Positions 50,650 to 57,226 of a stretch of 60,381 nucleotides of DNA are shown here, piece by piece. Position 1 is the first letter of the stretch. Every line of letters begins with the position of its first letter. Origin of the DNA: Bacillota bacterium (GTDB lineage: Bacteria > Bacillota > Sulfobacillia > JAJYWN01); contig JAJYWN010000018.1 in the NCBI GenBank assembly GCA_021791495.1, positions 1 to 60,381 of the forward strand. The letters are read 5' to 3'. The position numbers were made by a program, and so were the translations under genes. The notes beneath the pieces were generated by a model. It searched no databases. It had not been told where the DNA came from and saw nothing but the letters and a program-made list of their open reading frames with translations.

Positions 50650-51942
50650 ATGAGAATGAAGAGGTTTTGGACCGCGGCCATTGTCCTCGCTCTAGTCGTG
50701 GCCATGGTCGCCACTACGGCCGGCTGCAGCGGCGGGATGTCCAAGGGTTCGGCCATCAAGGGCAAGACGGTAGTGACGTTCTGGCACGCCATGAGCGGGC
50801 CGCACGAAGCGGCTCTGAAGAAGATCGTGGCCGACTTCAACAAGGCCAATGAGAAGTACATCGAAGTCCAGTTGGTCTACCAGGGCAGCTACGGCGACCT
50901 GAGCACGAAGTTGACGGCGGCTCTGGCGTCGGGCACTCCGCCGACCATGGCCCAGCAGTACGAGAACTGGACCGCCGCGTACATTGACGCCAAGGCCCTG
51001 GTGCCGATACAGACCTTCATCGACAACCCGAACTACGGGATGAAGAAAGAAGAACTGGAAGACATCTACAAGGTCTTCCGCGATCAGAACACCTGGGATG
51101 GCAAGATCTGGACCATGCCCATGAACAAGAGCACCAACGTGCTCTTCGTCAACACCGACCTGGTCAAGAAAATCCCGACCACCTGGGACGAGTTCCGGAC
51201 GACGGCCAAGTCCCTCTCGAAGATTGACCCCGATCCCAAGAAGAGCGTCTACGGCTTCGGGTATCGCGCCAACGTCGACCAGTTCGGTTTCCTCCTGAAG
51301 CAGAACGGCGGCGACTGGCTGGATAAGGACGGCAAGGCCGCCTTCAACAGCCAGGCCGGCATCGACGCCCTCCAGTTCCTCCTCGACATGACGGAAGAGA
51401 AGAGCGCCTACCGCATCGCCACCGGATACGAGAGCGACCTCTTCGGTCCCGGCCAGATCGCGATGTATGAAGGTTCTATCGCCGGCATCTCCTTCGTCGA
51501 CAACCTGTCCAAGGGCAAGCACGGTTGGACCGTGGCCAAGATGCCCAAGGGCAAGGCTGAAGCCAGCACCGTCATGGGCACCAACGTCGGCATCTTCGCC
51601 AAGGCCAAGCCGGCCGAGCAGGAAGCCGCCTGGCGCTTCATCAAGTATCTGGTCTCGGCGGAACCTCAGGCCTACTGGGCCCAGCAGACCGGGTACACCC
51701 CGGTCGCGCAGTCCGCGACGAAGACTAAGACCTGGCAGGACATGGTGGCCCAGAAGCCTTACTGGAACGCCATCGCCGACCAGCTTAAGGTCTCCACCAT
51801 CGACCCGCGCCTCTCCACCTGGGATAAGGCCCGCAGCGAGATCAGCGGGGCCGTGGAGAAGGCCGTCCTAAAGAAAGCCACGGCCAAGGAAGCTCTGGAC
51901 GCGGCGGCGGCCAAAGTCAACGAGATCCTGGGCAAGAAGTAA
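50650..51942 (+). CDS. Sugar ABC transporter substrate-binding lipoprotein
   Basis: A 430-residue family-1 extracellular solute-binding protein (UgpB/MalE type). The signal peptide ends at lipobox TTAGC (about residue 25). The mature part shows VVTFWHAMSGPHEAALKKIVADFNKAN, LAAALASGTPPTM-like TKLTAALASGTPPTMAQQYE and GPGQIAMYEGSIAGISFV, followed by AAWRFIKYLVSAEPQAYWAQQTGYTPV. Its resemblance to UgpB suggests a glycerol-phosphate or oligosaccharide ligand but this is not certain. It follows the two permeases by about 100 nt, an order in which the binding protein comes last. Confidence 0.93.
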   Translation: MRMKRFWTAAIVLALVVAMVATTAGCSGGMSKGSAIKGKTVVTFWHAMSGPHEAALKKIVADFNKANEKYIEVQLVYQGSYGDLSTKLTAALASGTPPTMAQQYENWTAAYIDAKALVPIQTFIDNPNYGMKKEELEDIYKVFRDQNTWDGKIWTMPMNKSTNVLFVNTDLVKKIPTTWDEFRTTAKSLSKIDPDPKKSVYGFGYRANVDQFGFLLKQNGGDWLDKDGKAAFNSQAGIDALQFLLDMTEEKSAYRIATGYESDLFGPGQIAMYEGSIAGISFVDNLSKGKHGWTVAKMPKGKAEASTVMGTNVGIFAKAKPAEQEAAWRFIKYLVSAEPQAYWAQQTGYTPVAQSATKTKTWQDMVAQKPYWNAIADQLKVSTIDPRLSTWDKARSEISGAVEKAVLKKATAKEALDAAAAKVNEILGKK

Positions 51943-52018
51943 CCTCAATCATCGTCGACATCTAGGACGGGTTTCGAAGTCCTGGAGCGGTATCTTGTAG
52001 ACAAAGAGGCAGCGTTCG

Positions 52019-52048
52019 CGGGCCCGGCCGGTGTGCTGGCCGGGCCCG
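52019..52048 (+). terminator. Hairpin after the ABC binding-protein gene
   Basis: CGGGCCCGGCC (52019-52029) and GGCCGGGCCCG (52038-52048) form a perfect 11-bp stem with an 8-nt loop. There is no T-tract, so termination would be inefficient or Rho-type. Confidence 0.45.
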
Positions 52049-52093
52049 TCGCTGGCCGAAAAACGCAGGTAGTTAGGTGGGTAGACTACGAGC

Positions 52094-52918
52094 ATGATCG
52101 TTCTTCTGACCAACGATGACGGTATCCACGCCGAGGGCCTGGCGGCTTTGCGGCGGGAGTTTGAGGCGGCGGGTGCGGACACGTATGTGATCGCACCCGA
52201 TCAGGAACGCAGCGCCTGCGGGCATGCCATCACCACGCTGCAACCCTTGTCGGTGCAGCCCATGACTTTTCCCAACGGGAGTGGGGGCGAAACGGCGGCG
52301 GGGAGCGGCCTGAGCGGTGGCCCGGCGGTCCGGTACTGGGCCTGCTCCGGCACGCCGGCGGACTGCACGAAGATCGGCATCCGCGTCCTCGTACCCAGCC
52401 GGCCGGACATCGTCGTTTCCGGCATCAACCGCGGTCCCAACCTTGGCACCGATGTCCTTTATTCGGGTACCGTTTCCGCGGCGGCGGAAGCCGTCATCTT
52501 GGGTGTGCCGGGGCTGGCCATCTCCCTGGCCGCTTTTGAAAACCTGGATTACTCCTACGCTGCGAAAGTCGCCGTCCAAGTGGCCACGGAGATAGTGGAG
52601 CGCCCGTTACCGGAGAACACCTTGCTGAATGTGAATGTCCCGGCCATCAACCCCCGGGACATCGCCGGACTGACCGTGACCAAGCTGGGAATCCGGAAGT
52701 GGGAGGACATCTTCGACAAACGCGTCGATCCCAGGGGAAAAGAGTATTACTGGTTGGGCGGCGGGCCGCTGGAGGAGGACCACGAGGAGCCCGACACAGA
52801 CGTGGCGGCGCTGAAGCAAAACCTCATTTCCGTGACCCCCGTTCACCTGGACCTCACCAACCACCACATCCTGGCCGACGTCCGCAGCCGTGGCCTGGTC
52901 CCGCCGACCCTGGACTGA
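52094..52918 (+). CDS. surE: 5'/3'-nucleotidase SurE
   Basis: A 274-residue SurE, a metal-dependent nucleoside monophosphatase of the cytoplasm. Metal-site motifs are IVLLTNDDGIHAEGLAAL, APDQERSACGHAIT with the Ser ligand, and SGINRGPNLGTDVLYSGTVSAAAEA with the Asn. A Gly/Ser-rich loop of about 20 residues (around codons 52272-52330) is inserted before the conserved GTPADC. It starts at ATG 52094 and is followed closely by tdk, suggesting a nucleotide-salvage pair. Confidence 0.95.
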   Translation: MIVLLTNDDGIHAEGLAALRREFEAAGADTYVIAPDQERSACGHAITTLQPLSVQPMTFPNGSGGETAAGSGLSGGPAVRYWACSGTPADCTKIGIRVLVPSRPDIVVSGINRGPNLGTDVLYSGTVSAAAEAVILGVPGLAISLAAFENLDYSYAAKVAVQVATEIVERPLPENTLLNVNVPAINPRDIAGLTVTKLGIRKWEDIFDKRVDPRGKEYYWLGGGPLEEDHEEPDTDVAALKQNLISVTPVHLDLTNHHILADVRSRGLVPPTLD

Positions 52919-52999
52919 CACTAGGGGTGGACGTTGTCCGGCCTTGGCGCAGCCCGCGTTTCCGCGTCCGTTTCCCATTAACCGTAAGGAGTGGCGACC

Positions 53000-53569
53000 T
53001 TGGGTTACCTTGAAGTCATCTGCGGCAGCATGTTCTCGGGCAAGTCGGAAGAACTGATCCGCCGCGTCAAACGCGTCATCATCGCCAGGAAAAGCGTGGC
53101 GGTGTTCAAACCCGCCATCGATAACCGCTACGACAAGAACTCGGTGTTCTCCCACGATGGGCGGAGCGTGGAAGCTCATGTGGTGGACCACCTGAACCCC
53201 CTGGCCATCGAGGACATCCTCCGCCAGGAGGACCCGGACGTGGTGGCCTTCGACGAAGCTCAGTTCTTCGGCCCGGACATCGTGGGAGTGATCGACCGCC
53301 TGGTGGCGGCGGGAAAGCGGGTCATCGTGGCCGGCCTGGACATGGATTTCGCCCGCCGCCCCTTTGGTTCCATGCCGGTCCTGATGGCCATGGCCGACGA
53401 AGTGACGAAGCTCAAAGCCATTTGCGCCGTTTGTGGCGAGCCGGCGACTTTCAACCAGCGGCTCATCAACGGCCGGCCGGCCTCCAAGAAAGACCCGGTG
53501 ATCGTCATCGGCGGCAAGGATTCCTATGAGGCCCGTTGCCGCCACTGCCACGAACTGGAGGAGAATTAG
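53000..53569 (+). CDS. tdk: Thymidine kinase
   Basis: A 189-residue class II thymidine kinase. P-loop [20 protein letters not shown], Mg/active-site [11 protein letters not shown], lasso-region [10 protein letters not shown] and the zinc-binding [13 protein letters not shown] with a late CRHC are all present. TTG 53000 is chosen: TAAGGAG lies 8 nt upstream, whereas the earlier GTG 52991 abuts it. It phosphorylates thymidine to TMP. A terminator hairpin follows. Confidence 0.96.
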   Translation: MGYLEVICGSMFSGKSEELIRRVKRVIIARKSVAVFKPAIDNRYDKNSVFSHDGRSVEAHVVDHLNPLAIEDILRQEDPDVVAFDEAQFFGPDIVGVIDRLVAAGKRVIVAGLDMDFARRPFGSMPVLMAMADEVTKLKAICAVCGEPATFNQRLINGRPASKKDPVIVIGGKDSYEARCRHCHELEEN

Positions 53570-53600
53570 ACCGCAGCTAACCGTCAAGAACGGTTGGCGA

Positions 53601-53640
53601 ACGCTCACACTAACCGCAAGGTGAGGTGAGCGTCTTTGTT
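53601..53640 (+). terminator. Intrinsic terminator after tdk
   Basis: ACGCTCAC (53601-53608) and GTGAGCGT (53626-53633) pair across a 17-nt loop and are followed by CTTTGTTT. The tail overlaps the proposed TTG start of the next gene, so that gene may have its own promoter or a later start. A second hairpin AACCGT/ACGGTT lies just before, at 53579-53595. Confidence 0.6.
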
Positions 53641-54136
53641 TATCCGGTCGCCCTCCCGGCGCGTGCCGTGGACCGTGGTGGTGGTAGCATTGGTCGGACT
53701 CTGGTTGTTGGCGCTAATAGTCAGTGGATTCGTGGTGTGGCGAGTACACGGGCCCACCGGTCGCGCTCCGGACGATACGGAAAGCGTGGAGAACAGTTGG
53801 TCCATGGGCGGGGGGACGGCGGCGGGTCCGGCCAGCCTGGGGGTAGGCTGGTATAGCTATGGAGCGGGGTTGGGGGCCGACGGCTTGACGCTTCCTGAAT
53901 CGGCGACCGAGGCCGCGGCGGTGGTAGCGTGTGCGGAGATCCGCCGCGACGCCCAGTTGGCGGTAGAGCAGTATTATGTAGACACCTCGTCATTTCCTGA
54001 AGACCTGGACGACCTGTATCCAGGCTATCTGAGCACTATTCCTATCTGCCCGGATGGTGTGCCTTATTATGTCGCCAGCAACCTGGTAGTCTGCCCGATC
54101 CACGGGGTTCTCACGTCGTCCGCGGGCGGACGATAG
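53636..54136 (+). CDS. Pseudopilin-like membrane protein
   Basis: A ~166-residue protein with one N-terminal membrane helix (VPWTVVVVALVGLWLLALIVSGFVV). A Ser/Gly-rich linker is followed by a C-terminal domain resembling type IV pilin/type II pseudopilin globular ends: CAEIRRDAQLAVEQYYVDTSSFPEDLDDLYPGYLSTIPICPDGVPYYVASNLVVCPIHG with paired Cys. The canonical prepilin cleavage motif (G-FTLIE) is missing at the N-terminus. The start is uncertain because TTG 53636 lies in the terminator tail. Function unknown; likely a surface anchor. Confidence 0.65.
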   Translation: MFIRSPSRRVPWTVVVVALVGLWLLALIVSGFVVWRVHGPTGRAPDDTESVENSWSMGGGTAAGPASLGVGWYSYGAGLGADGLTLPESATEAAAVVACAEIRRDAQLAVEQYYVDTSSFPEDLDDLYPGYLSTIPICPDGVPYYVASNLVVCPIHGVLTSSAGGR

Positions 54137-54149
54137 GAGGAAGGGGCGC

Positions 54150-54350
54150 TTAGCGCGCCCCTCCACCGCCGGTGGTCTCCGCGAGTTCCTTCTCAGCCCG
54201 TTCGATGGCGAGCTTTACCAGCATCCCGCATTTGCGGGCAGGCACGGCTCCCCAACCCTGCGAACTGACCGTATCCGCGACTCCGAGTTCTCTGGCTAAC
54301 TCTTCCTTCAGCCTTTCGGACATGACGCCCTTCTGGTTTCGGTCGGCCAT
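54150..54350 (-). CDS. Alpha/beta-type small acid-soluble spore protein
   Basis: A 66-residue SASP-like protein. MSERLKEELARELGVADTV matches the first helical region, including the E-x-A-x-E-x-G core that germination protease recognises. The second part is GWGAVPARKCGMLVKLAIERAEKELA, in place of the classical GxxTSRxNGxVGGxxxxxLV; it is the variant form seen in several deep-branching spore formers. It would coat and protect DNA in the dormant spore. ATG 54350 has AAAAGGAG upstream. Confidence 0.85.
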   Translation of the reverse strand: MADRNQKGVMSERLKEELARELGVADTVSSQGWGAVPARKCGMLVKLAIERAEKELAETTGGGGAR

Positions 54351-54462
54351 TAGCCATCAGCTCCTTTTCGCCCGGCGGCCTCACTAGTATTCCCGCGTTG
54401 ACGGAGGGGCCGGGACGCATCCGTGACTTCCGTGCGGTCTCCTGCAAGTCCGCGGGTGGCGA

Positions 54463-55239
54463 TCACCGGTAGCCTTCCACAGTGTCGACAAAATCGAGAA
54501 ACAAGATGGCCTGGTTCGGCGGGCGAAGGCGCGGCAGACGGTAAGGGTCCCGGCCAGGGGTGACGTAGGCTCTTTCGGTGGTGAAGGCCATGGTTTGGCC
54601 GGCCTCCCGCAAGGCCTGGTCCAACTCGGGCCGATACTGACCATATGGGTAGGCCAGCGCCGTCGGGTCCACCGCCGTCAGGGTCCGCAGCGCGGTACGG
54701 GCCTGCAAGAGGTCGTCGCGCACGGTATCCACCGGGAACGTGACCAGGGCGGACACGCCGTCATTCATCCGGTAGTGGAGGGCATTGGTGTGGTTCTGAA
54801 ATTCCACCAGCCCCGACGCTTGCATCTCCTCGACCTGCGCCGCAGTGAGATAACCCGGCATTCCGACCAGCGAGGCGATGGTGAAGATGGTGGCGCGGGC
54901 ACCATAACGACGCAAGATGGGATAGGCAACGTAGTAGTTGTCGGCGTAGCCGTCATCGAACGTGATTAGCACGGTCCGGCGGGGCAGGCGGAGGCTGCCC
55001 TGTAGGTAGGCCTGGATCTCCGCGGTAGTGGCGAAGTGGAAACCGCGCCAGCTCAGATAAACGATTTGGGCTCGGAAGAGACTCTCACCTATCTGCATGG
55101 GAAACCGGGGGGCTCCGCGGACCACCTGGTGATAAAGGAGCGCCGGCACCCCCGGCTTTTCGAGCGACAGGCGGGCCTGCACCAGAGCGTATCCCGCTAC
55201 CAGGGCGACCACCAGGAAAAGGGCGATGGCTAGTCTCAC
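54463..55239 (-). CDS. Polysaccharide deacetylase
   Basis: A 258-residue NodB-domain protein. An N-terminal membrane anchor or signal (RLAIALFLVVALVAGYALVQ) precedes ALLYHQVV. The catalytic motifs are TFDDGYADNYYVAYPIL (catalytic Asp and metal Asp), FQNHTNALHY (metal His pair), and ALAYPYGQYRPELDQALREAG. GTG 55239 has GGTGGGAAGG 9 nt upstream, and the longer in-frame extension would run into the divergent gene. It probably removes N-acetyl groups from peptidoglycan or another surface glycan. Confidence 0.92.
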   Translation of the reverse strand: MRLAIALFLVVALVAGYALVQARLSLEKPGVPALLYHQVVRGAPRFPMQIGESLFRAQIVYLSWRGFHFATTAEIQAYLQGSLRLPRRTVLITFDDGYADNYYVAYPILRRYGARATIFTIASLVGMPGYLTAAQVEEMQASGLVEFQNHTNALHYRMNDGVSALVTFPVDTVRDDLLQARTALRTLTAVDPTALAYPYGQYRPELDQALREAGQTMAFTTERAYVTPGRDPYRLPRLRPPNQAILFLDFVDTVEGYR

Positions 55240-55381
55240 GCCCGTTAGCCTTCCCACCAGGCCCCGGCGGATGTAAACTGGGAGTGGGAAAACCTGCCTG
55301 ACGGTGCACGCATAAGGCTTCACCAGGGAGGAAACCTTTGCGAGCAGGCACCCGTAGTAGAGGCGGAGGCGGCGAGGGCTC

Positions 55382-56188
55382 ATGCCTATTCTGGTGATAG
55401 TCCTGATAGTCCCGACACTACTGGGGTTCAACCATCTGGCCTCCAGGTATAAGTACACGGCCCGGAGCAAGAGGTTGTTGGTGGCCCTGGGGCTGCTGTC
55501 GTTGATCATTCCATTCGTCTTCGTCCGCTGGCAGTTCCCGCTCCTTGAGATCTCGTTAGTAATCGCCGCCTCACTGGCCTTTGGTCTGCCTACCTTCGCC
55601 CTCTTGGCCGTGGTCGCCGTGGAGGTCTGGCGCAAGCGGAAGCAGGCCACCTTTGACCACGCCATCGGCGAACTGGCACGCCGCCGCTCGGCCCTGCAGG
55701 ACCGTCTGTACACCCTCGATCAGCGCCAAGAGATGATCCTTTACCGGCAGGCAGAGGCGGAATCGCGCGACCCCGAGACGCTGGCCCGCCAGCGGTCGCT
55801 CCGGGAGAAGCTCGAGGCTTGGCAGCAGGCGGGGGGCATGGCGCGCATCCGCACCATCAAGGTGTCTGAGTGGGCGGCCGAGACGGCGAAGCAGACCGTT
55901 GAAGAGCTCTCGGCGCGCGAGGTCGCCCTGAAGGAGGAAATGGAGCGCGAGACCGACCCGGATCGCATCTCGCATCTCGACGCCCAGCTGGCCGTGGTAG
56001 GGCTGGAACTGGCGGGGCGGGGGCAGCGGACTCCCGAATCCGAACTGCACGACCTGGCGAAGACCGGTGACGAACTACGCGCGGAAAAGAAGGCCGCCGA
56101 ACTGGAAGTCATTCGGATCAAGGAAGAGATAGCCGAATGGGAGCGGCGCCGGACCCATTTCCTTTCCCAACAGATCCTATTGGACTAG
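55382..56188 (+). CDS. Membrane protein with long coiled coil
   Basis: A 268-residue protein, not recognised. Three hydrophobic segments (about residues 2-16, 31-48, 57-82) are followed by a highly charged, helix-forming C-terminal region (about 85-268). That region is rich in Glu, Arg, Ala and Leu with heptad-like spacing (RRRSALQDRLYTLDQRQEMI, TPESELHDLAKTGDELRAEKKAAELEVIRIKEEIAEWERR). This predicts a membrane-tethered coiled coil in the cytoplasm. ATG 55382 has GGCGGAGG upstream. It precedes the Ycf35-DUF2997-Ycf46 operon in the same direction, separated by 252 nt containing the duplicated element. Confidence 0.75.
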   Translation: MPILVIVLIVPTLLGFNHLASRYKYTARSKRLLVALGLLSLIIPFVFVRWQFPLLEISLVIAASLAFGLPTFALLAVVAVEVWRKRKQATFDHAIGELARRRSALQDRLYTLDQRQEMILYRQAEAESRDPETLARQRSLREKLEAWQQAGGMARIRTIKVSEWAAETAKQTVEELSAREVALKEEMERETDPDRISHLDAQLAVVGLELAGRGQRTPESELHDLAKTGDELRAEKKAAELEVIRIKEEIAEWERRRTHFLSQQILLD

Positions 56189-56207
56189 CGGCACAAGTCT
56201 CGCAAGT

Positions 56208-56231
56208 TTTGACAAGTCGTTTGACAAGTCG
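56208..56231 (+). repeat. Tandem 12-bp direct repeat
   Basis: TTTGACAAGTCG occurs twice back to back (56208-56219 and 56220-56231), with a related ACAAGTC just before at 56192. Each copy contains TTGACA but no -10 follows at a useful distance. It could be a protein-binding site or a replication/recombination scar. Confidence 0.8.
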
Positions 56232-56236
56232 AAGGG

Positions 56237-56328
56237 GGTGTGGGGGCCGGGGTCCTGTAGCCGCCAGCGGAGCCGGGCTTGGCCCGGCGGAGCGTTCGGG
56301 CGGCGGAGGGAGCGGCACCCACCAAGTT
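56237..56328 (+). repeat. 92-bp duplicated element, copy 1
   Basis: An identical 92-bp copy follows after 2 nt. The unit can fold into three nested helices. P1 is GGTGTGGGGGCCG (56237-56249) with CGGCACCCACC (56313-56323). P2 is GCCGCC (56260-56265) with GGCGGC (56299-56304). P3 is GCCGGGC (56272-56278) with GCCCGGC (56282-56288). It holds no credible ORF and lies upstream of the DUF1257 gene. It could be a tandem leader RNA or a dispersed intergenic repeat. Confidence 0.75.
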
Positions 56329-56330
56329 CA

Positions 56331-56422
56331 GGTGTGGGGGCCGGGGTCCTGTAGCCGCCAGCGGAGCCGGGCTTGGCCCGGCGGAGCGTTCGGGCGGCGG
56401 AGGGAGCGGCACCCACCAAGTT
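56331..56422 (+). repeat. 92-bp duplicated element, copy 2
   Basis: This copy is identical over all 92 bases to copy 1 at an offset of 94. Its end (56422) is 19 nt before the GTG start of the DUF1257 gene, so the ribosome site AGGGAGG lies just beyond the last helix. The absence of any difference between copies indicates a recent duplication or ongoing gene conversion. Confidence 0.75.
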
Positions 56423-56440
56423 AGGGAGGATGGCCCGGGC

Positions 56441-56884
56441 GTGAGCCACATCGCGTCTTACAAGACCCGCATCAAACTGAACCCGAACTGCACGTCGGAG
56501 CATGCGCGGCAGAACGACCCGACCTGGCGCCTGATGCGCGAGGCCATAGAGGCGGCCGCCGCGGATCTCGGTGGCCAAGTGGTGACCGAGATCACCGACT
56601 ACTACTCCCGCCATGTCCCTTGCGATTTCGGAATCGTCACGCCGCAGTGGCCCCGCGGGGTCGGGATCCGGGTGTCGCCCGTCACGGGCGAAGTTACCTT
56701 CCTCTACGACCCCTACGAAGACCGGCGGGGCGCGGCCAAGAAAATCGCCGAAACGGTGACCCAGAGTTATACCGCTCTGGCGGTGGCCCAGGCCCTGCGC
56801 GCCTTGAACTATGAAGTCGAGATGGACCAGGTAACCGAAGCCGCCGACGGTTCGCGGGCCGTCCTCGTGCGGGGGGTGCTCTAG
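56441..56884 (+). CDS. Ycf35-like DUF1257 protein
   Basis: A 147-residue DUF1257 protein, homologous to plastid/cyanobacterial Ycf35. It starts MSHIASYKTRIKLNPN, typical of the family, and contains DFGIVTPQWPRGVGIRVSPVTGEVTFLYDPYEDRRGAAKKIAETVTQSYTALAVAQALRALNYEVEM. GTG 56441 follows AGGGAGG, and the longer in-frame extension is the duplicated non-coding element. It overlaps the DUF2997 start by 1 nt. No function is established for the family. Confidence 0.88.
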   Translation: MSHIASYKTRIKLNPNCTSEHARQNDPTWRLMREAIEAAAADLGGQVVTEITDYYSRHVPCDFGIVTPQWPRGVGIRVSPVTGEVTFLYDPYEDRRGAAKKIAETVTQSYTALAVAQALRALNYEVEMDQVTEAADGSRAVLVRGVL

Positions 56885-57141
56885 TGGTGAACCGCCGGGT
56901 GGAATTCCGGGTGAACAACCGCGGCGAGGTCCGCACCGATTTCATCGGTTTCGCGGGGCCCGAGTGCTACGAAGAGGCCGACCGGCTGCGCCGGCTCTTG
57001 GCGACGTTGGGCGTCACGGTGGAGGACCGGGAGGTCGTGCCGAAGACCGAGGCCCAGATGGCCTTGGAGACCGGTGCAGACCTGGACGAGGAAGCCGAAA
57101 GGACTAAGAAGGCGAAATCGAAGGCGGGTCCCGAACGATAA
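56884..57141 (+). CDS. DUF2997 family protein
   Basis: An 85-residue protein. The first half, VEFRVNNRGEVRTDFIGFAGPECYEEADRLRRLLATLG, matches DUF2997, which in most bacteria is a 60-70 residue protein ('G-x-G-C' followed by a helix). The C-terminal tail is charged and probably disordered. It starts 1 nt inside the DUF1257 gene and precedes the AAA ATPase, the same gene order seen in cyanobacteria and some Bacillota. Function unknown. Confidence 0.85.
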   Translation: MVNRRVEFRVNNRGEVRTDFIGFAGPECYEEADRLRRLLATLGVTVEDREVVPKTEAQMALETGADLDEEAERTKKAKSKAGPER

Positions 57142-57226
57142 CAAGGGTAACGGGGCGGCGCCCCGCGGGTACGCGGGGGTGCCACCGGATTCGGACCTGG
57201 AGTGCCGGGCACGGAGGCTACAAGCG

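Noticed and set aside
55240-55713. Long N-terminal extension of the polysaccharide deacetylase frame
   Set aside because: It would overlap the divergent coiled-coil gene, and a good ribosome site supports GTG 55239, which directly precedes the membrane anchor.
56209-56226. Two TTGACA hexamers as -35 elements
   Set aside because: Sequence 17 nt downstream of each is G-rich with nothing resembling TATAAT.
56279-56440. N-terminal extension of the DUF1257 protein through the repeat
   Set aside because: The segment is the duplicated non-coding element; the family starts at MSHIA.
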